Made by a program: the position numbers and the translations under genes
In this document: positions 33,863 to 41,478 of the stretch, one piece after another
Position numbering within the stretch: position 1 is the first letter of the stretch
Layout: every line of letters starts with the position of its first letter
Origin: CAXXOK01 sp963664595
GTDB taxonomy: Bacteria > Bacillota > Clostridia > Christensenellales > Aristaeellaceae
Assembly (NCBI GenBank): GCA_963664595.2
Contig: CAXXOK010000010.1
Span: forward strand, 744,001-808,000
DNA length: 64,000 nt
Direction: 5' to 3'
Notes under the pieces: generated by a model
The model's database searches: none
What the model was told of the DNA's origin: nothing
Seen by the model: only the letters and a program-made list of their open reading frames with translations

Positions 33863-34121
33863 AGCCATTAATATGCATGCGTTTCAATATAGAAAACGGA
33901 GTTGTGTTAATGCTTAATGTCCAACGATTACTTCAAATGCTCAACGATTTACCTGAAAATGCACACCTCCGACTAATGTCAAACGATTACTAACCTGACT
34001 CTCGGTCGCAGTAACCGGATAACAATGATAAACATCGATACCAGCGCTTAAGAAATTGATACATGTAGTATCCAAAAACCTCGGAAACCACTTGTTTCAA
34101 GCCATTTCAGGGCAAAATAAT
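33863..34121. other. intergenic, decayed sequence
   Basis: About 260 bp. It holds two related short phrases (CCAACGATTAC and CAAACGATTAC near 33920 and 33978) and a 27-codon frame from 33910, but nothing I can identify. Confidence 0.4.
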
Positions 34122-34159
34122 ACCACCAACCGATAAAATACTTTTTATCAATTGATGGT
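34122..34159 (-). terminator. terminator of the tRNA-Ser pair
   Basis: A 17-bp stem, three G-U pairs included, between 34159-34143 and 34138-34122, then ATTATTTTG on the minus strand, just downstream of tRNA-Ser(GCU). Confidence 0.75.
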
Positions 34160-34167
34160 AATACTTT

Positions 34168-34259
34168 TGGCGGAGAAGGAGGGAGTTGAACCCTCGCGGC
34201 GCTTATCGCACCCTACTCCCTTAGCAGGGGAGCCCCTTCGGCCACTTGGGTACTTCTCC
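34168..34259 (-). tRNA. tRNA-Ser(GCU)
   Basis: Class II tRNA of 92 nt with the long serine variable arm. Acceptor GGAGAAG pairs with CTTCTCC; the anticodon loop CTGCTAA reads GCU (complement at 34223-34225). The CCA end is encoded. Confidence 0.95.
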
Positions 34260-34292
34260 ATGGCCAAGGCATTGTGGTTTTCCAAAGGAAAT

Positions 34293-34382
<90 letters not shown>

Positions 34383-34406
34383 TTGGACAAATAACCAGCG
34401 AAAGCT

Positions 34407-34435
34407 ATTATAACAGGGATTTACACGATAGTCAA
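34407..34435 (-). promoter_or_regulatory. promoter of the tRNA-Ser pair
   Basis: Minus strand TTGACT (34435-34430), 17 bp, perfect TATAAT (34412-34407), about 25 bp before tRNA-Ser(UGA). Confidence 0.85.
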
Positions 34436-34475
34436 CGCATATTTTCCCATCATAACCAGTAAATATTTCCAATTA

Positions 34476-34527
34476 TGGAATTCTCCCTCTTCCCATCCCA
34501 TTTTGTATGGCAAGAAGGAGAATTCCA
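34476..34527. terminator. hairpin downstream of aldo/keto reductase gene
   Basis: TGGAATTCTCC (34476-34486) is the exact inverse of GGAGAATTCCA (34517-34527) with a 30-nt loop that can also pair internally. It lacks a strong T-tract; probable terminator for the minus-strand gene. Confidence 0.5.
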
Positions 34528-34572
34528 ATCGGTAAATACTTGTCGGTCTTAATTGCATAAAATGGCTGTTGT

Positions 34573-35424
34573 TTAGAAATCCGTTGTATCGGGGTCTTTG
34601 GATTGCCCGGCAACCCCCTCCAAGCTGGCCAGCAGCTGCACATCCGCCGGATCCAGTTCAAAATCGAATACCTGTGTGTTTTCGAGTATTCTATCGGGGT
34701 TCGTGGATTTTGGCAGGGGCAGGTACCCCATCTGCAAACTCCAGCGGATGGCAATCTGCGCAATGGACTTTCCATATTTCTCCAAAAGCGCCTGCATCTC
34801 CGCTACCTTGAAGATTTTACCTGTACCCAGCGGGCTGTAAGCCTCCACCAGGATATTGTGGCTTCGGTTATAAGCCACCAATTCATCCTGCGTTTCGCCG
34901 GGGCACAGACGAATCTGGTTGACCATTGGCGCTACGGTTGCCGTTTTCATCAGTTCCTCAATATGGTGCTGACGGAAATTGCTCAGGCCAATGCTGCGAA
35001 TACGGCCTTCCTTGTAGAGCTCCTCAAACGCTTTCCAAGTACCCGCATTCGCTTCCTGCCAATGGTTGCGAAACGCAATGGGATTGGGCCAATGAATCAG
35101 AAACAGGTCCAAATACTGGAGCTGCAGCTTTTTCATGGATTCTTCAAAGGCGGTCATTGTTTTGTCGTATCCGTGCTCTGTGTTCCACAGCTTTGTGGTA
35201 ATAAAGAGCTCTTCCCGTTTCACGTCGCTTTGCTTGATGGCTTTCCCGACGCTTTCTTCATTGCCATAGGCTTCCGCTGTGTCAATATGGCGGTACCCGT
35301 CTTTGATGGCCTTTACAATCAGGGATACCGCTTGATCGTCGTTTTGGATATTCCAGGTACCAAAACCTATCACAGGGATTTTTACACCGTTGGACAACGT
35401 CAGCGTATCGTTCATTGATTTCAT
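34573..35424 (-). CDS. aldo/keto reductase
   Basis: 283-residue NADPH-dependent (alpha/beta)8 oxidoreductase. The catalytic tetrad is visible: D and Y in YRHIDTAEAYGNE, K in ITTKLWNTEHGY, and H in LFLIHWPNP. The cofactor end has LPKSTNPDRILENTQVF. It resembles the 2,5-diketogluconate reductase/glyoxal reductase group. ATG 35424 follows GGAGGATAG. It diverges from a MerR-type gene, and its promoter has the stretched 19-bp spacer typical of MerR-activated genes, so it is probably induced by a compound such as an aldehyde sensed by that protein. Confidence 0.93.
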   Translation of the reverse strand: MKSMNDTLTLSNGVKIPVIGFGTWNIQNDDQAVSLIVKAIKDGYRHIDTAEAYGNEESVGKAIKQSDVKREELFITTKLWNTEHGYDKTMTAFEESMKKLQLQYLDLFLIHWPNPIAFRNHWQEANAGTWKAFEELYKEGRIRSIGLSNFRQHHIEELMKTATVAPMVNQIRLCPGETQDELVAYNRSHNILVEAYSPLGTGKIFKVAEMQALLEKYGKSIAQIAIRWSLQMGYLPLPKSTNPDRILENTQVFDFELDPADVQLLASLEGVAGQSKDPDTTDF

Positions 35425-35441
35425 ATTCTATCCTCCTTAGA

Positions 35442-35470
35442 TTGACAATGATCCAGACTGTCAATATAAT
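35442..35470 (+). promoter_or_regulatory. consensus promoter of the MerR gene
   Basis: Perfect TTGACA (35442-35447) and TATAAT (35465-35470) with a 17-bp spacer, reading toward the MerR gene. It lies within the 5' leader of the divergent reductase transcript. Confidence 0.8.
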
Positions 35471-35471
35471 C

Positions 35472-35502
35472 AAAATACACCTTAACGTTAACATTAAGTC
35501 AA
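35472..35502 (-). promoter_or_regulatory. MerR-type promoter/operator of the aldo/keto reductase gene
   Basis: Minus strand TTGACT (35502-35497) and TATTTT (35477-35472) are separated by 19 bp, longer than the optimum, as expected when a MerR protein must untwist the spacer. The near-perfect palindrome CTTAACGTTAACATTAAG (35481-35498) fills the spacer. Confidence 0.8.
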
Positions 35503-35537
35503 GCGTCAGGGCGGAATTTCTATCGGAGGAAGCATTC

Positions 35538-35924
35538 ATGGGCTATACCGTTAAAGAAATATCGGAGAAAACCAATCTAAAACCGCACGTGCTTCGCTAC
35601 TATGAAAAGGAGGGCCTTCTCCCCCATGTGAAGCGCACAAAGGGTGGCATTCGCCATTACACGGATAAGGATCTGGAATGGCTCGGGCTGATCTGCTGTC
35701 TGAAAAACACCGGAATGTCCATCAAGCAGATCCGTGATTTTGTAACGCTGAGCCTCCAGGGACCCAAAACGCTGCTCAAGCGCTGCGAGATGCTGAAAAC
35801 CCATAAACAGGATGTGATTTCCAACATCCGGGAGATGGAAACCCACCTGGAAGTTGTCACCCACAAGATCGAATATTTCACCAATCAATACGAAGAATAC
35901 CGTTCTTCTGTAAAACCTGGCTAA
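35538..35924 (+). CDS. MerR-family transcriptional regulator
   Basis: 128 residues. The N-terminal winged HTH reads YTVKEISEKTNLKPHVLRYYEKEGLLPHVKRT, followed by GIRHYTDKDLEWLGLICCLKNTGMSIKQIRDF and a C-terminal coiled coil. There are no Cys residues of a metal-sensing type near the C-terminus, so an organic or carbonyl effector is more likely. The true start is ATG 35538 with CGGAGGAAG ahead; the frame is open farther upstream through the promoter. Likely activator of the divergent reductase and repressor of itself. Confidence 0.9.
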   Translation: MGYTVKEISEKTNLKPHVLRYYEKEGLLPHVKRTKGGIRHYTDKDLEWLGLICCLKNTGMSIKQIRDFVTLSLQGPKTLLKRCEMLKTHKQDVISNIREMETHLEVVTHKIEYFTNQYEEYRSSVKPG

Positions 35925-35960
35925 TCCAGATGGAAACGGCATTACAGCCATGAACCCCAT

Positions 35961-35989
35961 TTGACTTTACGTAATAAATACAGTATAAT
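35961..35989 (+). promoter_or_regulatory. promoter of greA-lysS
   Basis: TTGACT (35961-35966), 17 bp, TATAAT (35984-35989). Confidence 0.85.
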
Positions 35990-36004
35990 CGCATGGATGT
36001 TTGA

Positions 36005-36035
36005 ATACACCGTTGTGTTCTGTGCAACGGTGTAT
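36005..36035 (+). promoter_or_regulatory. hairpin in the greA leader
   Basis: Perfect 11-bp stem ATACACCGTTG/CAACGGTGTAT with a 9-nt loop, about 10 nt after the predicted transcript start. No T-tract follows, so it may stabilise the mRNA or act as an initial-transcription pause element. Confidence 0.5.
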
Positions 36036-36086
36036 ACTCTATTTCAAAGCAGCATGGTTGTTCATGCCGTGAAAGGGGATTATTAC

Positions 36087-36572
36087 ATGGCGGAACAAAA
36101 GGAAAAAAGAGTTGTTCTGACCAAGGAAGGCCATAAAAAACTTGAGGCCGAATTGGATTATTACATCAGGGTGCGGCGCAACGAAGTAGCCGAGCAGATT
36201 GCCATAGCCCGTGGTTTTGGCGACCTGAGCGAAAACGCCGAGTATGATGAAGCGAAAAACGAGCAAAGCCGGGTCGAAGCACGGATTATCGAAATGGAGA
36301 ATATTCTGCGCACCTGTGTAATTGTGGACGACAACAATGTGGATACCAATGTTGTTGGCGTCGGCACAACTGTAAAGGTTAAAAACCTGAATCAAAATAA
36401 AGAGATCAGCTATACCATCGTCGGGGCGAATGAAACCAATCACCGCGAGATGAAAATCAGCTCGGAGAGTCCTATCGGCTCCATGCTGCTGGGCAGAAAA
36501 GTTGGTCAGACGGTATCCGTAGAAACGCCGGGCGGAGTTTTGAAACTGAAGGTTTTGCAAATCAGCAGATAA
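36087..36572 (+). CDS. greA: transcription elongation factor GreA
   Basis: 161-residue secondary-channel factor that stimulates RNA polymerase to cleave backtracked RNA. The N-terminal coiled coil carries the acidic tip GDLSENAEYDEAKNEQ (D and E that coordinate the second metal). The C-terminal FKBP-like domain contains SPIGSMLLGRKVGQTVSVETPGG. ATG 36087 follows AAAGGGGAT; the frame is open upstream without homology. It is co-transcribed with lysS 30 bp downstream, a common Firmicutes pairing. Confidence 0.95.
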   Translation: MAEQKEKRVVLTKEGHKKLEAELDYYIRVRRNEVAEQIAIARGFGDLSENAEYDEAKNEQSRVEARIIEMENILRTCVIVDDNNVDTNVVGVGTTVKVKNLNQNKEISYTIVGANETNHREMKISSESPIGSMLLGRKVGQTVSVETPGGVLKLKVLQISR

Positions 36573-36602
36573 CGGAAGCTTGATCCTGAAAGGATGAAAT
36601 AA

Positions 36603-38105
36603 ATGACGTCCGATCCCCAAAACAATATACCGCAGCCGCTTTCTGATTCTCAGCTCAGCGAACAGGAAGGCATTCGCCGTGAAAAGCTGCAAAAGTTAAT
36701 AGACGAGGGCACAAGCCCCTATGCGATTACGCACTTTGACGTAACCAAAACAAGCCGGGAAATACTTTCCGGCTTTGATCTGCTGGAAGGCAGCAGCGCA
36801 ACCATCGCGGGCCGCATGGTTAGCAAGCGCGTCATGGGCAAGGCCGCCTTTGCGCATCTGCTGGACAGTGAAGGCCAGATTCAGTTTTATGTGCGGCGCG
36901 ACGATATCGGCGACGAAAGCTATCAAGCCTTCAAAGCCTTTGATATCGGTGATGTGGTGGGTATTACCGGTATCGTTTTCCGCACGCAAAAAGGTGAAAT
37001 CAGCCTGCACACCACCGCCATTACCCTGCTTGCCAAAAGCCTGAAGGTGCTGCCCGAAAAATTTCACGGGCTTAAGGACCCGGATCTGCGCTACCGCCAG
37101 CGGTACGTGGATATGATCGTCAATCCCGAAGTGCGCGACACGTTCCGCAAACGGACGCTGATCATCAAGGCGGTACGCGATTTCTTGGACGCGCGCGGAT
37201 TTATCGAAGTGGATACGCCCGTGCTGCAAACCATTGAGATCGGCGCGGCGGCACGCACGTTTAAAACCCATCATAACGCATTGGACATCGATATGTTTCT
37301 GCGCATTGAAACCGAGCTGTACCTGAAACGCCTGATCGTGGGCGGATTTGACAAGGTGTACGAAGTAGGCCGTCTGTTCCGCAACGAGGGTATGGATGCC
37401 ACGCACAACCCGGAGTTCACCAGCGTGGAAACCTATCAGGCCTATGTAAATTATGAAACAGTCATGGAAATGGTAGAGCAGCTGTATTCCACCGTTGCGG
37501 TAACGGTTTGCGGCTCAACCTGCGTACCCTATCAGGGTCAGGAAATCGAGCTCAAAGCGCCATGGAAACGTGTCACCATGGCGGCCGCTGTGGAAGAAGC
37601 ATGCGGCGTACGCTATGCCGATTGGCAAACCGACGACGAAGCCCGTGCATGCCTGAAAGCGAAAGATATCCACTGCGAACCAACCTGGAAGCGCGGCGAT
37701 TGTTTGGCCGCCCTGTTTGATGCGTATGTGGAAGCTTCCCTCATCCAACCGGTCTTTATCACCGATTATCCCGTGGATATCTCCCCTCTGGCCAAGCGGA
37801 AACCCGAAAACCCGGATCTGACCGAGCGGTTTGAGTTTTTTATCAACGGCCATGAAATGGGCAACGCTTTCTCCGAGCTTAATGATCCGATGGATCAACG
37901 CAAGCGTTTTGAAGAGCAGGTTCGCGTACGGCAGGCGGAAGGAATTAAGGCAGAGGTTGACGAAGATTTTCTCAACGCGCTGGAGCATGGCATGCCGCCC
38001 ACAGGCGGACTCGGGTTCGGCATTGACCGTATGGTAATGCTGTTGACCGATAATGCTTCCATACGTGACGTTTTGCTGTTCCCGACCATGAAGCCCATAA
38101 AATAA
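36603..38105 (+). CDS. lysS: lysyl-tRNA synthetase, class II
   Basis: 500-residue class IIb synthetase. An OB-fold anticodon-binding domain (residues 60-170) leads into the catalytic domain: motif 1 around LRYRQRYVDMIVNPEV, motif 2 FRNEGMDATHNPEFTS, motif 3 GLGFGIDRMVMLLTD. The loop usually PGGAxARPF reads IEIGAAARTF here, a mild deviation near the active site. ATG 36603 follows GAAAGGATG. It forms an operon with greA and possibly the following membrane protein gene. Confidence 0.95.
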   Translation: MTSDPQNNIPQPLSDSQLSEQEGIRREKLQKLIDEGTSPYAITHFDVTKTSREILSGFDLLEGSSATIAGRMVSKRVMGKAAFAHLLDSEGQIQFYVRRDDIGDESYQAFKAFDIGDVVGITGIVFRTQKGEISLHTTAITLLAKSLKVLPEKFHGLKDPDLRYRQRYVDMIVNPEVRDTFRKRTLIIKAVRDFLDARGFIEVDTPVLQTIEIGAAARTFKTHHNALDIDMFLRIETELYLKRLIVGGFDKVYEVGRLFRNEGMDATHNPEFTSVETYQAYVNYETVMEMVEQLYSTVAVTVCGSTCVPYQGQEIELKAPWKRVTMAAAVEEACGVRYADWQTDDEARACLKAKDIHCEPTWKRGDCLAALFDAYVEASLIQPVFITDYPVDISPLAKRKPENPDLTERFEFFINGHEMGNAFSELNDPMDQRKRFEEQVRVRQAEGIKAEVDEDFLNALEHGMPPTGGLGFGIDRMVMLLTDNASIRDVLLFPTMKPIK

Positions 38106-38131
38106 CGGCCTTGCCTTACAGGGGGATGCCC

Positions 38132-38761
38132 ATGACTTTACAAATGCCGATTACCAAACGAAGAATCAGTCTTCATTTCCAATATGCCGTATGGATGTAT
38201 CTGCTGTTGATTGTACTGGCGCTTTTTGGCTGGAATTTGATTTACACCACTACGCGCTACCGCCCGCCGGAAAATAAGCAGGTGGAATTCTATGCGGAAG
38301 CATCCAGCTACAGCGAGGAACCACTCAATGCGCTGGCCGCCCGTATTCAAGAAGAAATTATGCCCGAAATGGAATCAGTGACTTCCACCGTGATTTCCAT
38401 CAGCGATGATTATTACGGCGACATGCAGATCACCGTATGGATCAGCGCCGCACAGGGCGATATTTACCTGCTGTCCGACAGCTATTTTGAAAACTTTGCC
38501 GCCAGCGGCGCCTTTGTGGATTTAGGCCCGCTTGTGGAAAGCGGAACCTTGCTAACCGATGAAATGGACCTTGCTGGCGGTTATGTAAAAGAAACCGACA
38601 CTGGCAGTGTCGGTTTATACGGTATCCCTGCGGAGAATGTAACCGGGTTTGCGGATTATGCGGTCGATACCAAGGATAAGACGCTTTGCATTCTGTACAA
38701 CAACGGCAACGATGAGTACTCCGTCAAATTCCTCAATTATCTGTTGGAGAATCTTCGGTAA
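38132..38761 (+). CDS. single-pass membrane protein of unknown function
   Basis: 209 residues. A basic N-terminus (TKRRISLHFQ) precedes one transmembrane helix (about residues 18-36, MYLLLIVLALFGWNLIY), and the remaining 170 residues should be outside. That domain has alternating strands and an acidic helix (ALAARIQEEIMPEMES) but no motif I know. ATG 38132 is eight bases after AGGGGG. It lies 26 bp after lysS. Codons 155-162 contain a perfect 25-nt palindrome (38592-38616). Confidence 0.8.
   Translation: MTLQMPITKRRISLHFQYAVWMYLLLIVLALFGWNLIYTTTRYRPPENKQVEFYAEASSYSEEPLNALAARIQEEIMPEMESVTSTVISISDDYYGDMQITVWISAAQGDIYLLSDSYFENFAASGAFVDLGPLVESGTLLTDEMDLAGGYVKETDTGSVGLYGIPAENVTGFADYAVDTKDKTLCILYNNGNDEYSVKFLNYLLENLR
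38592..38616. repeat. perfect palindrome inside a coding region
   Basis: AAACCGACACTG (38592-38603) and CAGTGTCGGTTT (38605-38616) are exact inverses around a single G. It lies inside the unknown membrane protein gene. Confidence 0.85.
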
Positions 38762-40121
38762 TCCTGTTCTTCTGTTCAATCACATAGATGGCCATAGCGC
38801 ACTCCAGGCGTTTTTGCTCCAGACTGCATTCCATATCATACGGTTTGGAGATATCCCCGTTAAAAGCGTGCGCATTGGCAAAGCAGCCGCCGCTGCAAAA
38901 GAAACGTGCCCAGCAATTGCGGCACTTTTCTTTTGCCAGCACATGATTGTTCTTAAAATAAACCTGCATATCCTCGTTGAACGTTTCATCCAGCACCGAG
39001 CCCATGCGCATATTATCCCGCCCGACAAACTGATGACAGGGGTAAATATCTCCGTTGGGGGTAACGGCTACATATTCATTACCCGCGCCGCAGCCTGTGA
39101 GACGCTTTTGCAGGCAGGGTCCGCCCGTGAGATCGAGCATGAAATGGAAAAAGTTAAACCATCGGCCATCCGCGCGTCGGATCAGGTATTCCTTACCCAG
39201 GCGCTCATACTCATCATAGATACGCGGCAAATCCTCCTGGCGCAGAGCATAGTCCCGTTTCGGATCGGTAACCACCGGTTCGATGGACAGCTGTTCAAAG
39301 CCTTCGTCGGCCAAAAATAGCACATCGCTGGCAAAATCCAGGTTATACCGCGTATATGTGCCGCGGATATAGTACTGCTGCTGGTTGCGCCGCCGCACCA
39401 GCCTTTTGGCTTTATCAATGATCAGCTCATAGCTTCCTTTATCGTTGGCTGTGGGGCGCATTCTGTTGTGCACCTCGGGGCGGCCGTCGATTGAAATGAC
39501 CACGTTATCCATTTCACGGTTGAAAAATTCGATGATCTCATCATTCAGATTCACACCGTTGGTCGTTGTGGTGAATTTGAATTTCTTATGATGTTTTGTT
39601 TCCAGCTCACGGCCGTAAGCCACAATTTCACGGATTGCCGAAAAATTAAGCAGCGGTTCCCCGCCAAAAAAATCCACTTCCAGAAAATACCGGCTGCCGC
39701 TTTTTTTTACCAGCCAGTCCAGTGCTTTTTTACCGGTTTCGGGCGGCAGCAACGCCTTATCCCTGGAATGGTATTCCCCTGCATCCGCAAAGCAATACTT
39801 GCAGCGCAGGTTACAATCGTGCGCCGCGTGCAGGCACATAGCCTTAACAATGCCCGCCGTATTAACCATGATATCGGGTTCTTCCTCCGGGGTAAACAGG
39901 TAGCCGGCTTCGATCATTTCACGCAATTCCGATACGGTTTCAGCCACCTGTCCGGCACTATAGCTGCCCGATATCGACGCCATGATATCTTCATCGGTCG
40001 CCTGCGGATACCTGATCAGGTATTCCAGCGCGTCATACGCGATGTCATCCAGCGCGTACACGCCGCCGCTGGCCACATCCAGCGCAACCGCTTGCCCCAG
40101 AGCTTTAAATAAATGGACCAA
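38733..40121 (-). CDS. scfB: SCIFF peptide radical SAM maturase
   Basis: 462-residue radical SAM/SPASM enzyme that forms thioether crosslinks in the SCIFF peptide. An N-terminal peptide-recognition-like region covers residues 1-90. The [4Fe-4S] motif is CNLRCKYC (C103, C107, C110). FGGEPLLNF and the TTTTNGV strand follow. The C-terminal SPASM-type cysteines include GGPC, TGCGAGNEY, PCHQF, and CRNCWARFFCSGGC. The start is a TTG at 40121 behind GCAGGAGGAAG. The cognate peptide gene lies 65 bp upstream, separated by a strong hairpin. Confidence 0.93.
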   Translation of the reverse strand: MVHLFKALGQAVALDVASGGVYALDDIAYDALEYLIRYPQATDEDIMASISGSYSAGQVAETVSELREMIEAGYLFTPEEEPDIMVNTAGIVKAMCLHAAHDCNLRCKYCFADAGEYHSRDKALLPPETGKKALDWLVKKSGSRYFLEVDFFGGEPLLNFSAIREIVAYGRELETKHHKKFKFTTTTNGVNLNDEIIEFFNREMDNVVISIDGRPEVHNRMRPTANDKGSYELIIDKAKRLVRRRNQQQYYIRGTYTRYNLDFASDVLFLADEGFEQLSIEPVVTDPKRDYALRQEDLPRIYDEYERLGKEYLIRRADGRWFNFFHFMLDLTGGPCLQKRLTGCGAGNEYVAVTPNGDIYPCHQFVGRDNMRMGSVLDETFNEDMQVYFKNNHVLAKEKCRNCWARFFCSGGCFANAHAFNGDISKPYDMECSLEQKRLECAMAIYVIEQKNRITEDSPTDN

Positions 40122-40137
40122 TGTCTTCCTCCTGCAT

Positions 40138-40165
40138 TAAAAACCGCGGCATTATGCCGCGGTTT
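40138..40165 (-). terminator. hairpin/attenuator between SCIFF peptide and maturase genes
   Basis: Perfect stem AAACCGCGGCA/TGCCGCGGTTT with a 3-nt apex, followed on the minus strand by TTTAATG. It should end most transcripts after the peptide gene and let less mRNA reach the maturase. Confidence 0.8.
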
Positions 40166-40186
40166 ACTGATAGTTACCCTATCTGT

Positions 40187-40381
40187 TTATCGTGCCATTT
40201 GCCGGTTGATTTTGCCCTCGCGGCCCGCGATGATTTCCTGTTCCTTTTTCGCGCAGCTCTGGTTGGCTACCGTGCAGCTGGTTTTGCATGCGCTCTGGCA
40301 GGAGCTTTGGCATTCGCCGCAGCCGCCGGTCTTCAGCGTGTTTTGCAGGCAGGGCTGTGCAACAGCCTGGAAATGTTTCAT
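40187..40381 (-). CDS. scfA: SCIFF ribosomally synthesised peptide precursor
   Basis: 64 residues from ATG 40381 (CGGAGGCGAG ahead). The core CGECQSSCQSACKTSCTVANQSC is the invariant SCIFF (six Cys in forty-five) signature, and the start MKHFQAVAQ fits the leader. It differs in two ways from the usual 45-residue peptide: an extra Cys at position 11, and a C-terminal extension of about 20 mostly charged residues (KKEQEIIAGREGKINRQMAR) after the last Cys. The product is modified by the downstream maturase. Its biological role is unknown in the family. Confidence 0.93.
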   Translation of the reverse strand: MKHFQAVAQPCLQNTLKTGGCGECQSSCQSACKTSCTVANQSCAKKEQEIIAGREGKINRQMAR

Positions 40382-40412
40382 GATACTCGCCTCCGTATGT
40401 TCTGTGGTCCAC

Positions 40413-40418
40413 ATTATA
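40413..40418 (-). promoter_or_regulatory. -10 element of the SCIFF operon
   Basis: Perfect TATAAT on the minus strand, about 32 bp before the peptide start. The -35 region (near 40436-40441, CTTTCT) is poor. Confidence 0.5.
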
Positions 40419-40627
40419 CATCAGGAAAACAGCGAAGAAAGCGCCTGTGAATCTCCTGCCGGATTCTCATCCGGTTTCAGCTTACTCATTCCAAAGCATT
40501 CACGCCAAGCATGTGCCGGTCAGCACCGCGGCAAAGCGGCAGCGGGCACGCAGATGGAAGGGTTTACCGCGCATGGCAGCCACAAGGGTGCGCATCGCGA
40601 TCAAAGCTAAGGAACCCTGGCAAACTG
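40419..40627. other. intergenic between SCIFF and yajC genes
   Basis: About 200 bp with a small inverted repeat (CCGGAT/ATCCGG near 40460) but no gene I can support. Many clostridial genomes carry a small membrane protein gene here; none is visible. Confidence 0.4.
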
Positions 40628-40679
40628 AAAACCCTATGGAAGCTTTGCAAAACACTGCACAGCGCTTCGATCAGGGTTT
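40628..40679 (-). terminator. probable terminator of yajC
   Basis: Minus strand AAACCCT ... GAAGC pairs with GCTTC ... AGGGTTT, ending TTTTC. It lies directly after the yajC stop. Long imperfect stem. Confidence 0.55.
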
Positions 40680-40681
40680 GC

Positions 40682-41053
40682 CTAATTCAGTACCTCAGTA
40701 TCGTTTTCAACGGTCACATTCTCCACCTGGCGGATTGCCCAGCGCGCCATCATGAGCTTCACGTTGTCTTTGCCGACGGTGAGTTCAATCGTTTCATCCT
40801 GAATCGCGGTAATTGTGCCGAAAATGCCGCCGATGGTGGAAATGCGGTCCCCAACTTTAAGCGCGGACAGCATGTCCTTTACTTTCTTGTCCTTTTTCCG
40901 CTGCGGTCTGATGAGCAGGAAATAGAACACGGCAAACATGAGCACCATGGGGAGAAGCAAGCCAAGAATGCTGCTGCTGGCTGATACCTCTTCGGCTCCG
41001 GTTGCGGCTGCGGGGCTCGTTAGCCCAATGAAAAGTTGTGTCAACGTTGTCAT
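40682..41053 (-). CDS. yajC: preprotein translocase accessory subunit YajC
   Basis: 123 residues. A short periplasm-side N-terminus with an Ala/Ser-rich stretch precedes one transmembrane helix (ILGLLLPMVLMFAVFYFLLIRPQRKKDKK, about residues 29-50) with the family's FYFLLIRPQRKK signature. A small cytoplasmic domain (LKVGDRISTIGGIFGTI) follows. It associates with SecDF. ATG 41053 follows GAAAGGAG. It has its own promoter. Confidence 0.95.
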   Translation of the reverse strand: MTTLTQLFIGLTSPAAATGAEEVSASSSILGLLLPMVLMFAVFYFLLIRPQRKKDKKVKDMLSALKVGDRISTIGGIFGTITAIQDETIELTVGKDNVKLMMARWAIRQVENVTVENDTEVLN

Positions 41054-41097
41054 CTTTTATAAACTCCTTTCAGAATACCATACCATATCAATTATGA

Positions 41098-41126
41098 ATT
41101 ATATCAAACCCCGGCACTGTTGGCAA
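41098..41126 (-). promoter_or_regulatory. promoter of yajC
   Basis: Minus strand TTGCCA (41126-41121), 17 bp, TATAAT (41103-41098). Confidence 0.8.
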
Positions 41127-41412
41127 GTCTCCGGCAAGGTTTTCATCCCACACAGCATTAATTTACAACCATCCTGCGCATAACCCTGCCAGGCAAACGC
41201 TGAATAAAGGGATTGTGCGATGATGTGTCAGCTTTACGTCAGGTTGGGAACGGTTAAACCTGAAGCAGTTACAGCGCTGCATCGATGGTTTCGCAGCTCC
41301 ACTCTAGCGGAAAGATAACGCGCCAGCATGCAGGGGATTTCACCAGCGTTTACCTGGAATTGGATTTCAGCGAAGCAATCTGCAGTTGCGATGCGCATAT
41401 ACGAAGCCAGAA
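41127..41412. other. intergenic between yajC and the giant gene
   Basis: About 290 bp. Nothing convincing apart from the hairpin at its right border. Confidence 0.4.
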
Positions 41413-41445
41413 GGTATATCCGGTGCAGAAGCAGACGGATATACC
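41413..41445 (-). terminator. hairpin after the giant SLH protein gene
   Basis: GGTATATCCG (41413-41422) pairs exactly with CGGATATACC (41436-41445). T-tract is weak (TTCTGGCTTCG on the minus strand); probable terminator. Confidence 0.5.
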
Positions 41446-41478
41446 CTCCGCGCTGCGTATACCCTCATCGCATACTGC

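Noticed and set aside
33910..33993. 27-codon frame MLNVQRLLQMLNDLPENAHL and seven more residues
   Set aside because: No ribosome binding site, no homology, and it lies in decayed DNA next to the sbcC fragment.
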